Notes: generated by a model not told the origin, from the sequence alone. 9,230 bases of DNA from Veillonella sp. (GCF_019414865.1 NZ_DXLG01000065.1:1-9230); one strand, 5' to 3'. Positions 1 to 5,448 are shown, counted from the first letter of the stretch. Numbers and translations: made by a program.

Positions 1-15
1 CATTTTAATAATATA

Positions 16-59
16 AAAAAGGAAGCATTTCACATTCTTTAGTGAAATGCTTCCTTTTT
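16..59. terminator. Bidirectional intrinsic terminator
   Basis: A perfect 13-bp stem (21-33 with 42-54) has an 8-base loop, an A-run before it (15-20) and a T-run after it (55-59), so it can act on both strands. On the minus strand it would end the transcript carrying the 250-708 gene; on the plus strand it would end a gene beyond the left edge. The sequence from 61 to 249 is AT-rich, and I see no supported gene in it. Confidence 0.85.
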
Positions 60-249
60 ATATCCCCAAGCCACCCTCATCAAAACAGTTGACACATGGT
101 AATACATTATAAAAAATAACTATACATTTATACACAATAAGGGCCTACACGATACATATCTTAAATGCCCCGTACATGTAAATGTCATCTTTTTACGAAT
201 TAAGCAATCGTGGCTTTGTATCCACCCTATCTTGATTACCAACTTATAC

Positions 250-708
250 TTAATACTCTATTAAATCAACTGTCCAATTGGTTGACTGTAGTAAATTATC
301 TAATGTACGAATTTCCTTAGATATTCTATCTGCTGTTTTTTGTAATTCACTAACATTTATAGTTGCTATCATTTTGATTTCCGAGCCACGAGCACGATAA
401 TTAATCGCACTCGCACTATCTGCTAAGGCACGATATGCAGATAGACGCATAATTGCACCTTCTTTTTCTGCTATAATTTGTGTTAAAGAGCGCCCTTCAA
501 CAATAGTTGCACAGTTAGTAAGATTAATATCTTTAATGAGTTGTTGAAGTCTAGCAATTGCCTTTTCTAGTTCTTGCATCAACACTATAGGGTTTTCATT
601 AGGTGTTTCCCCTTCTTGTACTAAACTATTTTGATTTAAACGCCCTCGCAAATCACTAATTTTTTTATTTAAGTCAGCTCGTTCTTGTAATGCCTCTGCT
701 AGTTTCAT
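250..708 (-). CDS. DIP1984 / septicolysin-family helical protein
   Basis: This 152-residue protein matches, from memory, the DIP1984 family (often annotated septicolysin): the start MKLAEALQERADLN, a VQEGE segment near residues 30-35, a TNCATIVEGRSLT stretch near 64-76, and a Trp near the C-terminus (NWT). It is charged and almost entirely helix-forming, with heptad-like Leu/Ile spacing, so a cytoplasmic coiled-coil bundle is likely. No signal peptide or membrane segment is visible. The molecular function of the family is not established to my knowledge, and the septicolysin name should not be read as proof of a toxin. The start is supported by an AGGTGAGA SD just upstream on the minus strand. 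It lies 82 bases downstream of the acetyltransferase gene on the same strand and may be cotranscribed with it. Confidence 0.85.
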   Translation of the reverse strand: MKLAEALQERADLNKKISDLRGRLNQNSLVQEGETPNENPIVLMQELEKAIARLQQLIKDINLTNCATIVEGRSLTQIIAEKEGAIMRLSAYRALADSASAINYRARGSEIKMIATINVSELQKTADRISKEIRTLDNLLQSTNWTVDLIEY

Positions 709-777
709 ATACTCTCACCTCGTAACAAAATAATATGCACATTCAACTTATTTAATGCTACCTATCTACTTATTCTT

Positions 778-783
778 ATTATA
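778..783 (-). promoter_or_regulatory. Possible -10 box for the DIP1984-family gene
   Basis: A perfect TATAAT reads on the minus strand here, about 70 bases upstream of the 708 start. No good -35 box sits 16-18 bases further upstream, where the end of the acetyltransferase gene lies. It could give the downstream gene its own transcript, but this is weak evidence. Confidence 0.25.
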
Positions 784-790
784 CAAGGAC

Positions 791-1207
791 TTATAAAAGC
801 TTTCTCATTAAAATATGAGGACACCCTTCATCAAGGTATTCCTCCCCTTCCGCTTTATAGCCAAGGGATTCATAGAATGGCTTAGCCTGTACCTGTGCAG
901 ACAAGGAACATGTTTTATATCCATCCCTACGAATAGCATTTTCTGCTGCCATCATAATTTTTGTTCCTAAATGTTGCCCACGATACAGCTTGCGTACTGC
1001 CATGCGACCAATATGTGCATCTCCGACTACGTCACTTGGAAAATATCGGCAAGTACCAGCTGCTTTACCATCTATGGACAAGAGAACAAATTTTGCAGTC
1101 TCATCGATTTCATCGAATTCTTCTGTAAAGCCTTGTTCCTTCATAAATACATCAATACGTATTTGTTTTATTTCATCAGTAATATGATCTAAGATTTGAA
1201 TAACCAT
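791..1207 (-). CDS. GNAT-family N-acetyltransferase (YjcF/ElaA-like)
   Basis: A 138-residue protein with the GNAT fold: an N-terminal segment RIDVFMKEQGF with FDEID (residues 17-35), motif A with the acetyl-CoA pyrophosphate loop RGQHLG (76-81), and a C-terminal half with AQVQAKPFYESLGY (104-117) and EYLDEGCPHILM (123-134), typical of YjcF-like enzymes. It should transfer an acetyl group from acetyl-CoA to an amine; the substrate cannot be told from sequence. The start was set at the internal Met because GGAGG lies six bases before it. The in-frame ATG seven codons upstream (1226-1228) has no SD and would place the SD inside the coding region. It is transcribed away from the small-peptide module to its right. 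Confidence 0.87.
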   Translation of the reverse strand: MVIQILDHITDEIKQIRIDVFMKEQGFTEEFDEIDETAKFVLLSIDGKAAGTCRYFPSDVVGDAHIGRMAVRKLYRGQHLGTKIMMAAENAIRRDGYKTCSLSAQVQAKPFYESLGYKAEGEEYLDEGCPHILMRKLL

Positions 1208-1255
1208 ATAGCCTCCACAGCTACTCATATATCGCTATTTGTGTAAAATTATTTT

Positions 1256-1264
1256 TGTTATACT
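1256..1264 (+). promoter_or_regulatory. Extended -10 promoter for the small-peptide transcript
   Basis: TGTTATACT matches an extended -10 element (TGn followed by TATACT at 1259-1264). The -35 region is poor, as is common for extended -10 promoters. The start would be near 1271, giving a leader of about 50 bases. A perfect 10-bp palindrome, GTCAATTGAC (1277-1286), lies just downstream of the start and could be an operator or an RNA hairpin element. Confidence 0.5.
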
Positions 1265-1297
1265 GTACCTAAGAGAGTCAATTGACGTGAGTTAGGT

Positions 1298-1317
1298 TCA
1301 TCACCGAAAGGTGGTGA
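1298..1317 (+). promoter_or_regulatory. Hairpin sequestering the small-peptide SD
   Basis: TCATCACC (1298-1305) pairs with GGTGGTGA (1310-1317) across a GAAA tetraloop: seven Watson-Crick pairs and one G-U. The 3' arm is the ribosome binding site: AAAGGTGGTGA matches the anti-SD complement at 10 of 11 positions, with about seven bases from GGTGG to the ATG at 1322. Such a strong but occluded SD suggests translation is held off until the RNA is refolded or processed. Confidence 0.65.
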
Positions 1318-1321
1318 TACT

Positions 1322-1399
1322 ATGACAAAACATGAAATTACATATGTAGTTATCATAATTTTGTTATCCGTAGTTACTATCATTGCCTTAGTTAAGTAA
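1322..1399 (+). CDS. Predicted 25-residue single-span membrane peptide (toxin-like)
   Basis: The frame starts at ATG 1322 directly after an exceptionally strong SD and ends at TAA 1397-1399. The product begins MTKHEITYVV and continues as an unbroken hydrophobic stretch of Val, Ile and Leu (about residues 8-24), ending in Lys. It would be one membrane helix with a short polar N-terminus. Size, composition, the hidden SD, the hairpin terminator after it and the convergent promoter facing it resemble type I toxins such as the holin-like or TxpA peptides. I do not recognise the peptide itself as a member of a named family. It could instead be a small regulatory membrane protein. No coding-statistics support is possible at this length; the case rests on SD quality and context. 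Confidence 0.6.
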   Translation: MTKHEITYVVIIILLSVVTIIALVK

Positions 1400-1406
1400 G
1401 GTAATG

Positions 1407-1516
1407 AAAACGCCTAACGTAATGAGGTGGCTAGACCTCTAACACGTTAGGCGCATCATTTTTACCAAAATTTTAGATGAGCCTAACGCTACCGACACGT
1501 TGATTGGCTCTCTTTA
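1407..1516 (-). ncRNA. Candidate convergent antisense RNA
   Basis: A minus-strand transcript starting near 1516 from the promoter at 1524-1553 would reach the hairpin 1453-1411 and a TTTT (1410-1407 on the minus strand), giving an RNA of about 110 bases. It has no credible reading frame: the only ATG gives a six-residue frame with no SD. Its 3' half is fully complementary to the 3' untranslated region of the small-peptide mRNA, because the two transcripts converge on one hairpin. Its 5' end resembles the 5' end of the peptide mRNA. An antitoxin-like role is inference. Confidence 0.5.
1411..1463. terminator. Shared hairpin terminator between convergent transcripts
   Basis: CGCCTAACGT (1411-1420) pairs perfectly with ACGTTAGGCG (1444-1453), enclosing a second stem GAGGT/ACCTC (1424-1428 with 1435-1439). 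A T-run follows at 1459-1463 on the plus strand, and AAAA (1407-1410) gives a short U-tract on the minus strand. The 3' arm can alternatively pair with 1476-1488 (12 of 13 positions), so this hairpin competes with another fold. Confidence 0.65.
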
Positions 1517-1523
1517 TGAACTC

Positions 1524-1553
1524 ATTATACTACAATTTAGTCATGAATAGCAA
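1524..1553 (-). promoter_or_regulatory. Minus-strand promoter for the antisense RNA
   Basis: On the minus strand TTGCTA (plus 1548-1553) and a perfect TATAAT (plus 1524-1529) are separated by 18 bases. The start would fall near 1516. No minus-strand gene begins until the acetyltransferase gene about 300 bases away, so a small RNA is the simplest product. Confidence 0.55.
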
Positions 1554-1651
1554 AAATCATTTTTATACAAAATACCTCATTACATCTATATTTCGAACAA
1601 GTTATTAAGTATATTTTTTTTTAAAACTTCCATGAAATTCATTTTTAGGTA
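1554..1651. other. AT-rich gap with poly-T tract and short palindrome
   Basis: I see no gene here. It contains a nine-base T-run (1614-1622) and the short palindrome ATGAA-A-TTCAT (1632-1642) just upstream of the operon promoter. These could serve as an UP-type element and an operator, but nothing in the sequence decides it. Confidence 0.4.
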
Positions 1652-1681
1652 TTGCATAATTTTATCATTTGGGTTTATACT
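1652..1681 (+). promoter_or_regulatory. Probable promoter of the aro operon leader
   Basis: TATACT (1676-1681) serves as -10, with a moderate -35 TTGCAT (1652-1657) at 18 bases spacing. Transcription would start near 1688, leaving about 25 bases before the leader peptide. An imperfect inverted repeat beginning GGGT and ending ACCC (1671-1687) overlaps the -10 and could bind a repressor. Confidence 0.5.
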
Positions 1682-1713
1682 ATACCCAACATTTTAGAAA
1701 GGAGCAACCAAAG

Positions 1714-1803
1714 ATGACTAACCAAATTAGCACAGCTACAAAACAATACTTTTATTGGTTCTTTATCCAATGTACGGGTAAGGAACTATTTGTGGTACGC
1801 TAA
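1714..1803 (+). CDS. Aromatic amino acid leader peptide of the aro operon
   Basis: A 29-codon frame starts at ATG 1714, with SD AAAGGAG (1698-1704) nine bases upstream, and stops at TAA 1801-1803. Codons 12-17 (1747-1764) read Tyr-Phe-Tyr-Trp-Phe-Phe, with another Phe at codon 26. Six aromatic codons in a row, including the rare Trp, just upstream of mutually exclusive RNA hairpins and a terminator is the signature of ribosome-mediated attenuation, as in trpL and pheL. The peptide's role would be cis sensing: a ribosome short of any aromatic aminoacyl-tRNA stalls on the run and lets the operon be transcribed. The mixture of all three residues fits a pathway feeding Phe, Tyr and Trp together. 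The peptide itself probably has no function once made. Confidence 0.9.
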   Translation: MTNQISTATKQYFYWFFIQCTGKELFVVR

Positions 1804-1878
1804 TTAAGATTTAGTCATTATTAGTTGCTTAGAATAGTAAAAGGGCTACCCGTATTAGACTACGGGTAGCCCTTTTTT
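1756..1878 (+). promoter_or_regulatory. Three-state transcription attenuator (1:2, 2:3, 3:4)
   Basis: Segment 1 (1756-1768) pairs with segment 2 (1776-1788) in 13 continuous pairs, three of them G-U, with a 7-base loop. Segment 2 can instead pair with segment 3: TACGGGTA (1773-1780) with TACCCGTA (1847-1854), reinforced by ACTATT (1785-1790) with AATAGT (1833-1838). Segment 3 (1843-1854) also forms the terminator with segment 4 (1861-1872). Segment 1 overlaps the Trp and Phe codons, so a ribosome stalled on the aromatic run masks it. That frees segment 2 for the antiterminator and gives read-through. Without stalling, 1:2 forms and 3:4 terminates. Confidence 0.87.
1839..1878 (+). terminator. 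Attenuator terminator upstream of aroF
   Basis: GGGCTACCCGTA (1843-1854) pairs perfectly with TACGGGTAGCCC (1861-1872) around a 6-base loop. Four A-T pairs extend the stem (1839-1842 with 1873-1876), and six T residues follow (1873-1878). It lies after the leader peptide stop and before aroF, so it acts as the conditional terminator. Confidence 0.93.
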
Positions 1879-1937
1879 GTTTGCTATCCCGTATGGTGAG
1901 CCCTACTATTCACTGTAGTTTACAAGGAGGATTTATC

Positions 1938-2951
1938 ATGATTATTACATTAAAACAAAACGCAGCAACAGCAGAGGTATCTCGTTTACGCAGTGAATTA
2001 GAGGAAAAAGGCTTCATTATCCATCCTGTAGAAGGCGCTCGCTACAACATCTTAGGTCTTATCGGCGACACTGCATCCCTCGATGCTCGCCAAATCGAGT
2101 CCCTAGATTTCGTAGATAAAGTAACTCGTATTCAAGAACCATACAAAAAAGCAAACCGTAAATTCCATCCAGATGATTCTGTAATCAACGTAGGTGGCGC
2201 ACTTATCGGTGGTGGTCACTTCGCAGTAATGGCTGGTCCTTGCTCCGTTGAAACACCTGAACAAGTATTAGAAACAGCAAAAGCTTGTAAAGAAGCTGGT
2301 GCCACAATCCTTCGCGGCGGCGCTTTCAAACCTCGTACTTCTCCATACTCCTTCCAAGGTATGGGTCCAGAAGGTTTGGAATTATTAGAGCTAGCTAAAA
2401 AAGAAACTGGTCTTCCTATCGTTTCCGAAGTTATGGATATTTCCCAATTACAATACTTCGATAACGTAGATATGCTTCAAATCGGTGCTCGTAACATGCA
2501 AAACTTCACGCTTTTAAAAGAAGTTGGTAAATTAAACAAACCAGTTCTTTTAAAACGTGGTTTATCTGCAACATACGAAGAATGGTTAATGGCTGCCGAA
2601 TACATCATGTCCGAAGGCAATGAACAAGTTGTATTATGCGAACGTGGTATCCGCACATTCGAAACTAAAACTCGTAATACATTAGACGTAACAGCTATCC
2701 CTATGATGCACGAATTATCTCACTTACCAATCATCATGGACCCTAGCCACGCTGCAGGTATGAGCCGCATGGTTCGTCCACTTTCCCTTGCATCCGTAGG
2801 CGGCGGTGCAGACGGCCTTATGATCGAAGTTCACAACGATCCATCCAAAGCATTGTGCGACGGCCCTCAAGCATTACGTCCAGACCAATTCACTAGCCTT
2901 ATGAAAGAAGTTATCGCATTGCGCCAAGCATTGGTAGAATGCACTAAATAA
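1938..2951 (+). CDS. aroF: 3-deoxy-7-phosphoheptulonate (DAHP) synthase, type I-beta with N-terminal regulatory domain
   Basis: This enzyme condenses phosphoenolpyruvate and erythrose-4-phosphate to DAHP, the committed step of the shikimate pathway. The 337-residue protein is colinear with the Thermotoga maritima enzyme: a ferredoxin-like N-terminal domain (about 1-70), known there to mediate Phe/Tyr inhibition, then a TIM barrel. Metal ligands expected from that enzyme are present: Cys102 in GPCSVE, His271 in DPSHAAG, Glu297 and Asp308. RGGAFKPRTSPYSFQG (126-141) and KRG (206-208) form the substrate site. The ATG at 1938 follows AAGGAGG (1924-1930) by seven bases. An open extension back to a TTG at 1881 has no SD and begins at the attenuator terminator, so I rejected it. 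As first gene after the attenuator it should be the most directly controlled. Confidence 0.96.
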   Translation: MIITLKQNAATAEVSRLRSELEEKGFIIHPVEGARYNILGLIGDTASLDARQIESLDFVDKVTRIQEPYKKANRKFHPDDSVINVGGALIGGGHFAVMAGPCSVETPEQVLETAKACKEAGATILRGGAFKPRTSPYSFQGMGPEGLELLELAKKETGLPIVSEVMDISQLQYFDNVDMLQIGARNMQNFTLLKEVGKLNKPVLLKRGLSATYEEWLMAAEYIMSEGNEQVVLCERGIRTFETKTRNTLDVTAIPMMHELSHLPIIMDPSHAAGMSRMVRPLSLASVGGGADGLMIEVHNDPSKALCDGPQALRPDQFTSLMKEVIALRQALVECTK

Positions 2952-2967
2952 TTTTAAACAGCACACA

Positions 2968-3010
2968 AATAAGCTAGTATCCGTTATAATAGATACTAGC
3001 TTATTCTTTT
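2968..3010 (+). terminator. Intercistronic hairpin between aroF and aroB
   Basis: A perfect 14-bp stem (2968-2981 with 2992-3005) has a 10-base loop and is followed by CTTTT (3006-3010). The stem is AT-rich and the T-tract short, so partial termination, a processing site or mRNA protection are all possible. The loop holds a perfect TATAAT (2985-2990) but no good -35 partner. Confidence 0.55.
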
Positions 3011-3025
3011 ATGAAAGGAACCGTT

Positions 3026-4078
3026 ATGACTCGCATCCACATTAACGCGTCCACACCGTATGACGTTGTCATCGAGGAAGGCGCTTTACAACGCATCACC
3101 GATTATATTAAACCGTTAAAACCAAATTGCCGTGTTATCATCGTCAGCGACAGCAACGTGGCACCACACTATTTGGACTCTGTGAAAGCTAATATGGAAC
3201 ATGCGGGTTATACTGTTTGTGATTATGTGTTCCCTGCTGGTGAAAGCTCCAAAAATGCTCATCAACTCATCGATTTAGTAGAGTATATGGCGGCTCAATC
3301 GTTAACCCGTAAAGACCTCCTCATTGCTCTTGGCGGTGGTGTTGTAGGCGATATGGCAGGCTTTGCAGCAGCTACATACTTGCGTGGTATAGATTATGTA
3401 CAGGTTCCAACGTCTCTATTAGCTGCCGTAGACTCCTCTGTAGGCGGTAAAACAGCGGTTAATCTCGAAGCGGGTAAAAACTTGTGGGGTGCTTTCAAAC
3501 AACCTATCCTCGTCCTCTGTGATCCAACTACGCTCAATACATTGCCCGACATGGAATGGAAAAATGGTTGCGGGGAAATTATCAAATACGGTTTCCTCAA
3601 TGTACCAGGTTTATTAACTCAACTCGAACATAAACCATTAATTAAACATCGCGATAGCGTGAGTGCCGTTATCGCTCGCTGCGTTCAAGCAAAGGCGGAT
3701 ATCGTGGAACAAGATGAACGCGAATCCGGTGTTCGTGCCCTCTTAAACCTAGGTCATACCTTTGGTCATGGCATCGAAAAGGCCAGCCACTTTGAAGTAC
3801 ACCATGGCTATGCTGTAGCCATCGGTATGGTCCTCATGGCACAAGGTGCTGTAAAACGTGGAGAATTAGATAGAGAGGCATTAGAAAAATTAAAAGCCCT
3901 CATCGAAGCACACGATTTGCCAACTACTACGACCATAACAAAAGAAGAAATCCTAGCAGCTGCTAAACATGATAAAAAAAGTGAAGGGGCAACTATAAAA
4001 ATCGTAGTTCCTACCAGCTACGGCCATAGTGAACTTAAGGTGGTAACACACGAAGAACTTGCCACCTATTTAGACTAA
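3026..4078 (+). CDS. aroB: 3-dehydroquinate synthase
   Basis: AroB converts DAHP to 3-dehydroquinate using NAD and a divalent metal. The 350-residue protein shows the NAD-binding glycine run GGGVVGDMAGFAAATYLRG (103-121), PTSLLAAVDSSVGGKTAVN (128-146), and the metal ligands Glu184 (GCGEIIKYG), His244 (LNLGHTFGHG) and His260 (HGYAVAIGM). The HDKK motif near 315-318 is also typical. Length is normal for the family (about 350-370). I chose the ATG at 3026 because AAAGGA (3014-3019) lies seven bases upstream; the ATG at 3011 has no SD and would contain that site. It starts only 75 bases after aroF, with a hairpin in the gap. The next pathway enzyme, 3-dehydroquinate dehydratase, is not in the window. 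Confidence 0.96.
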   Translation: MTRIHINASTPYDVVIEEGALQRITDYIKPLKPNCRVIIVSDSNVAPHYLDSVKANMEHAGYTVCDYVFPAGESSKNAHQLIDLVEYMAAQSLTRKDLLIALGGGVVGDMAGFAAATYLRGIDYVQVPTSLLAAVDSSVGGKTAVNLEAGKNLWGAFKQPILVLCDPTTLNTLPDMEWKNGCGEIIKYGFLNVPGLLTQLEHKPLIKHRDSVSAVIARCVQAKADIVEQDERESGVRALLNLGHTFGHGIEKASHFEVHHGYAVAIGMVLMAQGAVKRGELDREALEKLKALIEAHDLPTTTTITKEEILAAAKHDKKSEGATIKIVVPTSYGHSELKVVTHEELATYLD

Positions 4079-4107
4079 ACCTTACTAATTCGTTTGAAGT
4101 CTTACGC

Positions 4108-4127
4108 AAGATACAAGGTATCTTTTT
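4108..4127 (+). terminator. Weak hairpin with T-tract between aroB and aroA
   Basis: AAGATAC (4108-4114) pairs with GTATCTT (4118-4124) over a 3-base loop, followed by T residues to 4127. The 7-bp AT-rich stem is weak, so at most partial termination is expected. Confidence 0.35.
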
Positions 4128-4179
4128 CCTATATATAGAATTATAGTTATATGAGACCTAATACTTAAAGGAGATTTAT

Positions 4180-5448
4180 ATGCATTCCGTAACGAACGCC
4201 ATCCCTACAGGGACGATTGCGTCCATCCCAGCAAAGGCTCATGCACACCGCGCATTGATTTGTGCAGCTCTTACTACCTCTCCATCTACTATATTATTGA
4301 GTCGTACCTCTAAGGATATCGATGCAACGATGGACTCCTTACGAGGCTTAGGGGCTCACGTAGTATATGAAAATAAAGTTGTTACCGTTACTCCTGGCCC
4401 AGTTCCTGCAAAGGGCAATGTAGTACCACACGAATCAGGTACTACGTTACGCCTTTTATTACCTGTAGCAGCATCCATCTGTAATGATGTAGATGTAGAT
4501 GCCAAAGGTCGTTTACCAGATCGTCCGCTAGAACCTATGCTAGAGGAAATGAAGGCGCACGGCGTAACATTTTCCCAAGATAAACCGCCATTCACTATGA
4601 CAGGTCGTCTCCAAGGCGGCAATTTCGCTATGGTGGGTGATGTGAGTAGCCAATTCTTCTCTGGTTTATTGTTGGCTGCTCCTCAAATCGGCTTATCTAC
4701 CATTACCTCTACTACCCCACTACAATCTAGCGATTATGTAACATTAACAACTGAAACTATGCGCGATTTTGGTGTAGAGGTAGAACACACCTTACCAGAT
4801 ACCGATATTAATGAGGCTTTCACAGTCCCATTTGGTGCATCTTTCATCGGTCGCGATAATTACCAAATCGAAGGCGACTGGTCTAATGCAGCGATTTGGA
4901 TGGTAGCAGCCGGTATGACTGGCAAACCAATTACTATTACAGGTATGAATAATAACTCTGTACAAGCGGACCGACGCATCATACAAGTTATGATTGATGC
5001 TGGTTGTGATGTTGTCTGGGATGGTATGAATGTAACAGTCACAGGTCGCGCTTCTCAACCGTTTCATGCAGACCTTGAGCAAATGCCTGATATGTTGCCT
5101 GTTATGGCGGCCCTGGCTTGCTCTATTTCTGGTGAAAGTTCCTTTGTTAAGGGCGCTCGCCTACGTTTAAAGGAATCGGATCGCCTCGTAGCCGTTGCTA
5201 ATCTCGTGAGAGACTTAGGCGGCACAGTTCGTGAAGACGGTGATGACCTATATATCATCGGTAGTGGTATACTTAAAGGTGGCCAAGGTGATTGTGTAAA
5301 TGACCATCGACTCGTTATGGCTGGTACATTGATGGCTCTCATCAGTGAAGCCCCTGTTACCTTAAAAGATAGCGAAGCTATCACAAAATCCTATCCAGAC
5401 TTCTTTGAGGACTGGAATTTACTAGGCGGTAATGCACAACCAGTTTAG
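4180..5448 (+). CDS. aroA: 3-phosphoshikimate 1-carboxyvinyltransferase (EPSP synthase)
   Basis: AroA transfers the enolpyruvyl group of PEP to shikimate-3-phosphate, giving EPSP. The 422-residue protein covers both inverse alpha/beta domains. Recognisable sites are the N-terminal motif AKAHAHRALI (18-27), SGTTLR (86-91) for the PEP loop, SSQF (156-159), PD with catalytic Asp304, RLRLKESDRL with Glu332 (327-336), DHR with Arg377, and ITKSYPDFFEDW (401-412). The usual SKS of the first motif is AKA here, so Ala20 stands where E. coli has Ser23, a shikimate-3-phosphate contact; Lys19 and Arg24 are kept. Glu85 replaces the usual Asn before the conserved loop glycine. The start has AAAGGAG (4167-4172) seven bases upstream. 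The 101-base gap before it is among the largest in the operon. Confidence 0.95.
   Translation: MHSVTNAIPTGTIASIPAKAHAHRALICAALTTSPSTILLSRTSKDIDATMDSLRGLGAHVVYENKVVTVTPGPVPAKGNVVPHESGTTLRLLLPVAASICNDVDVDAKGRLPDRPLEPMLEEMKAHGVTFSQDKPPFTMTGRLQGGNFAMVGDVSSQFFSGLLLAAPQIGLSTITSTTPLQSSDYVTLTTETMRDFGVEVEHTLPDTDINEAFTVPFGASFIGRDNYQIEGDWSNAAIWMVAAGMTGKPITITGMNNNSVQADRRIIQVMIDAGCDVVWDGMNVTVTGRASQPFHADLEQMPDMLPVMAALACSISGESSFVKGARLRLKESDRLVAVANLVRDLGGTVREDGDDLYIIGSGILKGGQGDCVNDHRLVMAGTLMALISEAPVTLKDSEAITKSYPDFFEDWNLLGGNAQPV

Larger units (their letters stand above)
1271..1514. repeat. Inverted repeat enclosing the small-peptide gene
   Basis: The left arm (1271-1302) and right arm (1476-1514, read on the minus strand) agree at 27 of 31 aligned positions. 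Both start AAGAGAG, share CAAT and ACGTG, and end GTTAGG-TCATC; the right arm has an insertion of about seven bases. Both arms are preceded by a -10 box, TATACT on the left and TATAAT on the right. All four mismatches become G-U wobbles if the arms pair within one plus-strand RNA (1278/1507, 1283/1502, 1284/1501, 1297/1481). The repeat could close a long 5'-3' RNA clamp, or it could be the ends of a small mobile element. Confidence 0.7.

Noticed and set aside
89..122. TTGACA at 89-94 as a promoter
   Set aside because: The -35 is perfect, but no acceptable -10 occurs 16-18 bases downstream and no gene follows on the plus strand.
182..235. Short plus-strand frame of 17 codons left of the DIP1984-family gene
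   Set aside because: No SD and no feature beyond chance length.
971..1192. Plus-strand open frames opposite the acetyltransferase gene
   Set aside because: They are antisense to a well-supported GNAT gene, have no SD and encode no recognisable protein.
1208..1228. Earlier start for the acetyltransferase at 1228
   Set aside because: No SD upstream, and the GGAGG serving the Met at 1207 would be inside the extra seven codons.
1881..1937. Upstream extension of aroF from a TTG at 1881
   Set aside because: It lacks an SD and begins at the end of the attenuator terminator. The ATG at 1938 has AAGGAGG at good spacing and gives the colinear start of the Thermotoga-type enzyme.
1688..1937. T-box or metabolite riboswitch as the aro leader
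   Set aside because: No T-box sequence or known aptamer motif was seen. The translated aromatic run with 1:2, 2:3 and 3:4 helices explains the region fully.
3011..3025. Earlier aroB start at ATG 3011
   Set aside because: No SD precedes it, only a T-rich tract, and it contains the SD that serves ATG 3026.
4792..5384. Minus-strand open frames across aroA
   Set aside because: They lie antisense to conserved AroA coding sequence; their composition reflects the reversed codons and no SD is present.
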